A stretch of DNA of 64,000 nt, taken from Hymenobacter tibetensis (GTDB taxonomy: Bacteria; Bacteroidota; Bacteroidia; Cytophagales; Hymenobacteraceae). Shown in pieces: positions 59,162-64,000 of this stretch; the first letter of the stretch is position 1; every line of letters starts with the position of its first letter. Location of the stretch: NCBI RefSeq assembly GCF_022827545.1, contig NZ_CP094669.1, positions 2,012,001 through 2,076,000 on the forward strand, given 5' to 3'. The notes under the pieces were generated by a model that was given only the letters and a program-made list of their open reading frames with translations, had not been told where the DNA came from and did no database searches. Made by a program: the position numbers and the translations under genes.

Positions 59162-60349
59162 GTGGCCGGAGCCGTAATATCGGGGCAGCCAACTGCGGCG
59201 GCGGTGGCCCGGCCGCCCGGCTACTATGTGCGCCAACGCTTGCTCCAAAACCGGCCGGCCATGGCTGGGCTGGGCTTTATTGTGTTGTGCACGCTGGTAG
59301 CCCTGTTGGGTTATTGGGTGCTGCCCGACAAGTCATCCAACGCCAACAACAGCTTAGTGCAGCTGCAAAAAGAGCCGCCTGGCTTCCAAGCAACCATTCT
59401 GCGTTTGCCGCTGGCCGAGGCCGCTCAGTCAGCGTCAGCCGACAACCTATTTGGTACTTGGTTGAATGGCCGAGCAGCCCGCTACCAGGAAATTCCAATC
59501 AACAGCTACCGGTTTGAAGGGGATTCGGTGTTCACGCAGCCTTACCGCAACCATTCAGCATTGGCCGAGCAGCCGCAGCGCTACGCACTAACCCAACTAG
59601 CAGGGCGCACAGGCACGCGTGCCGAGCTGCGCCAACTAGTGGAAGAAGAGCGAATTATCCACCGCGCCTATTGGCTTGGCACCGATAAAGCCGGCCGCGA
59701 CGAGCTAAGCCGTTTGTTGCTAGGAACGCGCATTTCGCTGGGCATTGGGCTAGTAGCCGTCCTGATTTCGTTGGTGCTGGGTATGGCAGTGGGGGCCGTG
59801 GCGGGCTACGTAGGCGGCTGGCTGGATAGCCTGCTATTGGGGGTAATGACGGTGGTGTGGAGCATACCGGGCATCATGCTCGTTATTGCTATTTCTCTGG
59901 CCCTCGACTCAAAAGGCGTTTGGACCTCCTTTGTGGCCGTGGGCCTGACAATGTGGGTGGACGTGGCCCGCGTGGTGCGAGGCCAAATGCTGAGCTTGCG
60001 CGAGAAGACCTTTGTAGAAGTTGGCCGCGTGCTAGGGCTGCCCCAAAGCCGCCTGATTGCGCGTCATCTGCTGCCTAACATGACTGGGCCGCTTATTGTC
60101 ATTGCAACTAGTAATTTTGCAGCCGCTATTCTGCTCGAAGCAGGACTGAGCTTTCTGGGGCTGGGAGTGCAGCCACCAGCGCCGTCGTGGGGACTCATGG
60201 TGAATGAAGGATTTCAACTGCTAGGTACCGAAGCCGGCTTGTGGCTTACAGTATTACCAGGCTTAGCTATCAGCCTGCTGGTGCTTAGCTTCAACTTGCT
60301 CGGCAATGGCCTACGCGACGCCTACGACCCCAAAACGCCATTAGGCTGA
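59162..60349 (+). CDS. OppC/DppC-type ABC transporter permease
   Basis: The roughly 395-residue protein is an inner-membrane permease of the peptide/nickel ABC transporter family. It has a first transmembrane helix at about 33-57 (AGLGFIVLCTLVALLGYWVL) and a long periplasmic insert (about 60-180). Five further helices include the conserved EAA-loop region EKTFVEVGRVLGLPQSRLIARHLLPN and FLGLGVQPPAPSWGLMVNEG. DppB/OppB, ATPase and binding-protein genes are not adjacent, which is common in Bacteroidota. The GTG at 59162, two bases after the preceding stop, is the likeliest start; an in-frame TTG-type start upstream is inside the previous gene. Confidence 0.85.
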   Translation: MAGAVISGQPTAAAVARPPGYYVRQRLLQNRPAMAGLGFIVLCTLVALLGYWVLPDKSSNANNSLVQLQKEPPGFQATILRLPLAEAAQSASADNLFGTWLNGRAARYQEIPINSYRFEGDSVFTQPYRNHSALAEQPQRYALTQLAGRTGTRAELRQLVEEERIIHRAYWLGTDKAGRDELSRLLLGTRISLGIGLVAVLISLVLGMAVGAVAGYVGGWLDSLLLGVMTVVWSIPGIMLVIAISLALDSKGVWTSFVAVGLTMWVDVARVVRGQMLSLREKTFVEVGRVLGLPQSRLIARHLLPNMTGPLIVIATSNFAAAILLEAGLSFLGLGVQPPAPSWGLMVNEGFQLLGTEAGLWLTVLPGLAISLLVLSFNLLGNGLRDAYDPKTPLG

Positions 60350-60474
60350 TAGGTAAGTGTTGGTGGTTCCTTGTTGACTGGTCGCCAACGCCTTCGCCTC
60401 CTGTAAACTGTCTGACAATCAAGTAACGACAACTATCGACTGTCAGCAATCAACCATCCACAACTAGTAACCGA

Positions 60475-61713
60475 ATGTCTAATGCCTTCCCTATAACTGC
60501 TGAAAAACGGCTCTTCCTAAAGGACCGGGAATTGGGGGCGCTGCTGGAAATCACGCAGGCCATCAACCAGGACCTTGGAGAAGGAGCGCTCTACAAGATA
60601 TTTCAGTTTACGCTACTTGGCCAGCTCAATATCCGGCGGCTGGTACTGTATGTGAAAGAAGAAGGGCAATGGCAGTGTGTGGTATCGTTTGGCGCTCAAC
60701 TACCCGACTACCGGCGCATTGCGCTACCCGCCATCATCACCGAGAACTGCACGAGTGTACCCGCACCGGTTGCCTCTTTGCCGCTGAACGAGAGCTGGCA
60801 ACTGCTGGAAACCATCATTCCGGTGGTGCGCAACGACGAAGTGGTAGCGTACGTGTTCATCGGGAACATGCACGAAGATTACGCCAGCGGCGAAGCCACC
60901 AAGTTTCTTGAAACCCTCAGTAATATTCTGCTCGGGGCCATTGAGAACCGCCGCTTAGGGCGGCAGCGGATAGCCGCGGCGGCTATGCGTAAGGAAATCG
61001 AAATTGCGCAGGAAGTACAGACCATGCTGTTCCCACGCACGTTGCCCAACGACGCGCACGTGGCCGTGGCTGCTTCCTACGTGCCCCATACTGCTGTCGG
61101 CGGCGACTACTACGACGTGGTTCCGTTAGATGAGAATCGGTTTCTCTTTTGCATTGCCGACGTGTCGGGCAAGGGCGTGGCGGCTTCCTTGCTGATGTCG
61201 AACTTTCAGGCGGGGTTGCGGACGCTGTTGCGCCAACAAGCAGACTTGGCCACGGTAGCCAACGAACTCAACAACCTGATTTTCCGCAACGCCGGGGGCG
61301 ACAAGTTCATCACTGTCTTTTTCGGCCTCTACGACCGGACCACGCGCCGCCTGCAATACGTGAATGCCGGCCACAACGACCCGTTGCTGGTATCCGACCA
61401 AGATTCGGTGATCTTGCTGAAAGAAGGCACCATCATGCTGGGTGTAATGGATGAGCTGCCCATGCTGAACGTAGGGGAAGTGGAAGTGCCCCCGCGGACG
61501 CTGCTGCTCACCTACACCGACGGCCTAACGGAAGTGTTCGACGCCAACAGCACCGAGTTTGGGGAGGAGGGCGTGTTGCGCGTGCTTCGGCAAAACCGGT
61601 ACTTGCCCCTACCACACTTGCACAACGAATTGCTCCGGCAAATAGAGGAGTACAATGTAACAGGTAGTCATTTCGCCGACGACATCACCATTCTGAGCTG
61701 CCGCTTCAAGTAG
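60475..61713 (+). CDS. GAF-SpoIIE/PP2C-type serine phosphatase (RsbU-like)
   Basis: The 412-residue protein has a GAF-like sensor domain (about 10-160) and, after a short linker helix (MRKEIEIAQEVQTMLFPRTLP), a SpoIIE-type PP2C phosphatase domain. Metal-binding and catalytic motifs are complete: GGDYYDVV, IADVSGKGVAASLLMS, YTDGLTEVFD and HFADDITIL. Such RsbU-like proteins dephosphorylate anti-anti-sigma factors and so trigger stress responses, but no RsbV/RsbW-like gene is in the window. Alone between a permease gene and a methyltransferase gene; ends at a 16-bp terminator hairpin. Confidence 0.9.
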   Translation: MSNAFPITAEKRLFLKDRELGALLEITQAINQDLGEGALYKIFQFTLLGQLNIRRLVLYVKEEGQWQCVVSFGAQLPDYRRIALPAIITENCTSVPAPVASLPLNESWQLLETIIPVVRNDEVVAYVFIGNMHEDYASGEATKFLETLSNILLGAIENRRLGRQRIAAAAMRKEIEIAQEVQTMLFPRTLPNDAHVAVAASYVPHTAVGGDYYDVVPLDENRFLFCIADVSGKGVAASLLMSNFQAGLRTLLRQQADLATVANELNNLIFRNAGGDKFITVFFGLYDRTTRRLQYVNAGHNDPLLVSDQDSVILLKEGTIMLGVMDELPMLNVGEVEVPPRTLLLTYTDGLTEVFDANSTEFGEEGVLRVLRQNRYLPLPHLHNELLRQIEEYNVTGSHFADDITILSCRFK

Positions 61714-61731
61714 CAGCTGCTAGTGTATATA

Positions 61732-61787
61732 AGCCAAGAAGCGGAGCAGCTGTGTCTTTCAACACCGGCTGGCTCCGCTTCTTGGCT
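61732..61787. terminator. Terminator, 16-bp perfect stem
   Basis: AGCCAAGAAGCGGAGC (61732-61747) pairs with its complement at 61772-61787, between the convergent phosphatase and methyltransferase genes. Confidence 0.7.
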
Positions 61788-61834
61788 TTGCGCGCAACTC
61801 AAGCGCATGGCGCTGCTGCACGACTTGTTTTCAT

Positions 61835-62665
61835 TTAGGCCACTTTGCCAGTAGGAGTCTTGCCTACCACGAAGTTGAGGCCGAAAAACAGATTTTCTTT
61901 CAACAATGAGTTGTTGCGCCACAGCTTGCCTTCGCGGGCCATCAGCTCCTGGGAATTGCCATTCTTGAACATGAAGGGCGGGAACAGACGGATATACTGC
62001 ACATCGTTGGGGTAGATATACAGGTTTTGCTTGGCTAGTTCGCTCCGCCAAGTTGCCAGGTTACGGATGTTCTCATTACCCAGCAGAATGTTCTTTTGAA
62101 GCTGTTCATCATAGATTTCGATGATGCGCTTGTTGCCTCGCCGCAGGTACAGCTTCAAGTTTTGCACCACGTTGCCCCCGTTTTCCTCTACAATAATGAG
62201 GTTGCCGGCCGGGCGCAATGCCTGATGAAAGATGCGAAGCGCGTCTTGTAGCGGCTCCAGGTGATGCAGGGTGTCCTGAATGATAATGTGGTCGTAGGAG
62301 GCGGGAGCGGGCGGCGAATCGAACAGGTTTTCGTAGCTGTAGGTGAAACCTGAAACGTCGCCAAACTGCGACCAGTAGCGCAGGCGCTCCGGAATATGCG
62401 TGAAGTAAAATTCCAGCGTAGTGCCGTGCACTTTGTAGCCGTTCAGCGCCAGAAAAATAGCGGTGGTACCATAGCCACAGCCGCAGTCCAGAATTGCGGC
62501 ATTCTTGTCGGGCAAATGATCCAGAATGTAGTGAAGGCGCTGGGTAACGTAGGATTTGCGAAACTCGAAACTCGCGGGATTCTCTAGAAACTTATAGTAG
62601 CTGGTTAATTGCTGGTTGCTTCGTAACTCAGCCAGCAAAAGATCAAAAAATTCATTAACCGTCAT
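61835..62665 (-). CDS. Class I SAM-dependent methyltransferase
   Basis: The 276-residue protein has a clear class I methyltransferase domain: motif I ILDCGCGYGTTAIFLAL at about residues 58-74, GTTLEFYFTHIPERL (motif II acidic end) and YDHIIIQDTLHHLEPLQDALRIFHQALRPAGNLIIVEE (motifs III-VI). The C-terminal half (about 175-270, RRGNKRIIEIYDEQLQKN, FPPFMFKNG) is an unassigned extension that may recognise the acceptor. Neighbouring O-antigen ligase-like gene on the same strand suggests an envelope glycan or lipid acceptor, by context only. It is 133 bases after the neighbour's stop. Confidence 0.85.
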   Translation of the reverse strand: MTVNEFFDLLLAELRSNQQLTSYYKFLENPASFEFRKSYVTQRLHYILDHLPDKNAAILDCGCGYGTTAIFLALNGYKVHGTTLEFYFTHIPERLRYWSQFGDVSGFTYSYENLFDSPPAPASYDHIIIQDTLHHLEPLQDALRIFHQALRPAGNLIIVEENGGNVVQNLKLYLRRGNKRIIEIYDEQLQKNILLGNENIRNLATWRSELAKQNLYIYPNDVQYIRLFPPFMFKNGNSQELMAREGKLWRNNSLLKENLFFGLNFVVGKTPTGKVA

Positions 62666-62798
62666 ATCAGGCGCAAAAGTGAAGTGATGTTAAGGGTACT
62701 AAATCCTGCGTTCGGCGAAGGTACATTCTAAACGCAACTTGAATAAGCTATTGGGCCCTAGATAGAAAGGCTGCGTCTATCCAGAACCTGCGCCCAAG

Positions 62799-64000
62799 CT
62801 ACGCTGCTTCCTTGGCAGCAGGAAGCTGGCTTTCCTCTTCGTCCTGCCAAGCCTGTACACGCATCAGCACGGCCAACGAAAAGTAGTAGAAAGAACCAAT
62901 CTTATCTACCTCAATCAACTCGTTGAGCAACAAGTGAAAAACGATTACTACAAACGCCAGGCCAGCGGCCATCACTAGGTTGCGGTGCTCTTCAGAACGG
63001 GAACGGTGATAGAGGCGCTCAATTAGTAGAAGCGTAGTGAAAACCAGCGTTATAAACAAAAGGAAGCCTGGTATACCCTGCTCGGCTAGCTGCAACAAAA
63101 AGTAGTTGTGCGTGGTAGACTTCTCGGGGTTACCACTGACGTAGGTGCGAAAACTAGTGACGGTATAGCGCTTGTACTCGGGATAAAAAGTGGAAGGGCC
63201 ACTCCCAAGGATGGGCTTCTCCACAATCATGTGGGCGGCGGCTACCCACCGGTACACCCGCTCCATGCCCGACAAATCTTCCAGGTTGTAGGTAGCCTCC
63301 AGGTGCTTCTGGAAATTGTCGCCGTAGAAGATGGTTTTCTCGAAGTCGGGCGCGTAGAGCATGTACGTGTTGCCCGTTACGAAATAATTGGCTCCCAGTA
63401 GGGTAGCAATGGTGCTGCCGATCAGAGCAAGGCGGGTAAGGCGCCAGCGAATCACCCAGAAGTACGGCACGGCTACTACCAGCGCCAGCACGGAGGCCCG
63501 GGTATACGAAACAGACACGCCTGCTACCGCCAAGAAAAACGCCACGTGCCATAGCCGACGGCTGCGCTGGCTGGTGGCACTGCGAGCGGCAAAAAGAGCA
63601 TAAGGAGCCAGCAAGGCCGCCGTGGCCGCGTACAGTACGTGGTTGTGGTAGAAGGGCTTGATGGCCGTGTTGATGGTATCGAAGGTGAAACCGAGGGGGG
63701 CGTGCCGTATCATGGTGTACACCACAGTGACACTCACGCCTGCCGCATAAAAGGCCACCATACGCCAGATAGTCCGTGGGCTACGCGCCAAATCGAGCGT
63801 GACAAACACAAACGGCACGATGTACCAGGTTTTGGCCAACAAGTACTTAATAGACTTAAGCGTATTCACAGACGCTCCCGTGGACACCATAGACCATAGC
63901 AACGACAGCCCCATCAGCACCACAATAGGGTGGCGCCAGAGTTGGCGAGGTACATTGCTCCGGCCTAGCAGCACATTCACCACAAAGCACAGCAGCATGA
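62799..64000 (-). CDS. O-antigen ligase/polymerase-like membrane protein (5' end outside window)
   Basis: The frame runs from the stop at 62799 to the window edge; at least 399 residues are visible and the first methionine inside (at 63998) is probably internal, since family members have about 50 more residues. It has 9-10 transmembrane segments, a large periplasmic loop and the Wzy_C/WaaL domain signature: TRASVLALVVAVPYFW, WVAAAHMIVEKPILGSGPSTFYPEYKRY, then THNYFLLQLAEQGIPGFLLF, where the His-Asn motif is typical. Such proteins ligate or polymerise O-antigen or other lipid-linked glycans. The Glu/Ala-rich C-terminus lies in the cytoplasm. Confidence 0.82.
   Translation of the reverse strand, partial: MLLCFVVNVLLGRSNVPRQLWRHPIVVLMGLSLLWSMVSTGASVNTLKSIKYLLAKTWYIVPFVFVTLDLARSPRTIWRMVAFYAAGVSVTVVYTMIRHAPLGFTFDTINTAIKPFYHNHVLYAATAALLAPYALFAARSATSQRSRRLWHVAFFLAVAGVSVSYTRASVLALVVAVPYFWVIRWRLTRLALIGSTIATLLGANYFVTGNTYMLYAPDFEKTIFYGDNFQKHLEATYNLEDLSGMERVYRWVAAAHMIVEKPILGSGPSTFYPEYKRYTVTSFRTYVSGNPEKSTTHNYFLLQLAEQGIPGFLLFITLVFTTLLLIERLYHRSRSEEHRNLVMAAGLAFVVIVFHLLLNELIEVDKIGSFYYFSLAVLMRVQAWQDEEESQLPAAKEAA

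Noticed and set aside
1..64000. tRNA, rRNA, CRISPR arrays, prophage or transposase genes
   Set aside because: No cloverleaf-like sequence with a T-loop motif, no regularly spaced repeats, and no integrase or transposase motifs were seen in reading both strands; a covariance-model search would be needed to be certain about RNAs.

Overview
The window looks like a chromosomal segment of a GC-rich member of the Bacteroidota, most like Hymenobacter or a close relative. Supporting signs are a SusC/SusD outer-membrane pair, candidate promoters of the Bacteroidota type (TTG, about 20 bases, then TAnnTTTG), many secreted lipoproteins and carbohydrate-active enzymes, and the general gene mix. The genus is an inference from gene content. 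I saw no rRNA, tRNA, CRISPR array, phage or intact insertion sequence.

Layout. Bases 1-17300 hold mostly single-gene units: a cut-off low-complexity lipoprotein, a 32-residue membrane peptide with its own promoter and terminator, a secreted EEP-family phosphatase/nuclease, a BLUF photoreceptor, a periplasmic repeat protein, a methyltransferase, two paralogous DUF937-OmpA-SH3 proteins, a CtlX-type hydrolase, a short-chain dehydrogenase, malate:quinone oxidoreductase, a spore-photoproduct-lyase-like radical SAM protein, a GNAT acetyltransferase, an MscS channel and nicotinamidase.

Bases 17397-45797 form one large pectin/galacturonate utilisation locus. SusC/SusD bind and import oligosaccharide. 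A CE12-GH28 fusion, a GH105 hydrolase and a CE8-PL10 fusion deacetylate, demethylate and cut pectin and rhamnogalacturonan. KdgF, KduI and KduD process the unsaturated uronate, while UxaC, UxaB and UxaA process saturated galacturonate; both routes meet at 2-keto-3-deoxygluconate, which KdgK and Eda split to pyruvate and glyceraldehyde-3-phosphate. An ExuT-type transporter, fructose-1,6-bisphosphatase, a Tat-exported Gfo/Idh/MocA protein and an aldehyde dehydrogenase follow. A LacI-family regulator is divergent to kduD. Two near-identical palindromes (AACGTTNNCGNNAACGTT), one upstream of susC and one between the regulator and kduD, are its probable operators and tie the two halves together.

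Bases 45829-64000 are again housekeeping and accessory genes: a 2H phosphoesterase, a PhzF protein, a TPR protein, a two-gene cell-envelope operon, a GT39-type glycosyltransferase bracketed by 44-base direct repeats, a KTSC protein, RuvC, a flippase-like/GT2 operon, a subtilase followed by a stand-alone I9-like inhibitor, a cytochrome c, an OppC-type permease, a SpoIIE-type phosphatase, a methyltransferase and an O-antigen ligase-like protein cut by the window edge. Long perfect hairpins sit at many gene ends, especially between convergent genes.
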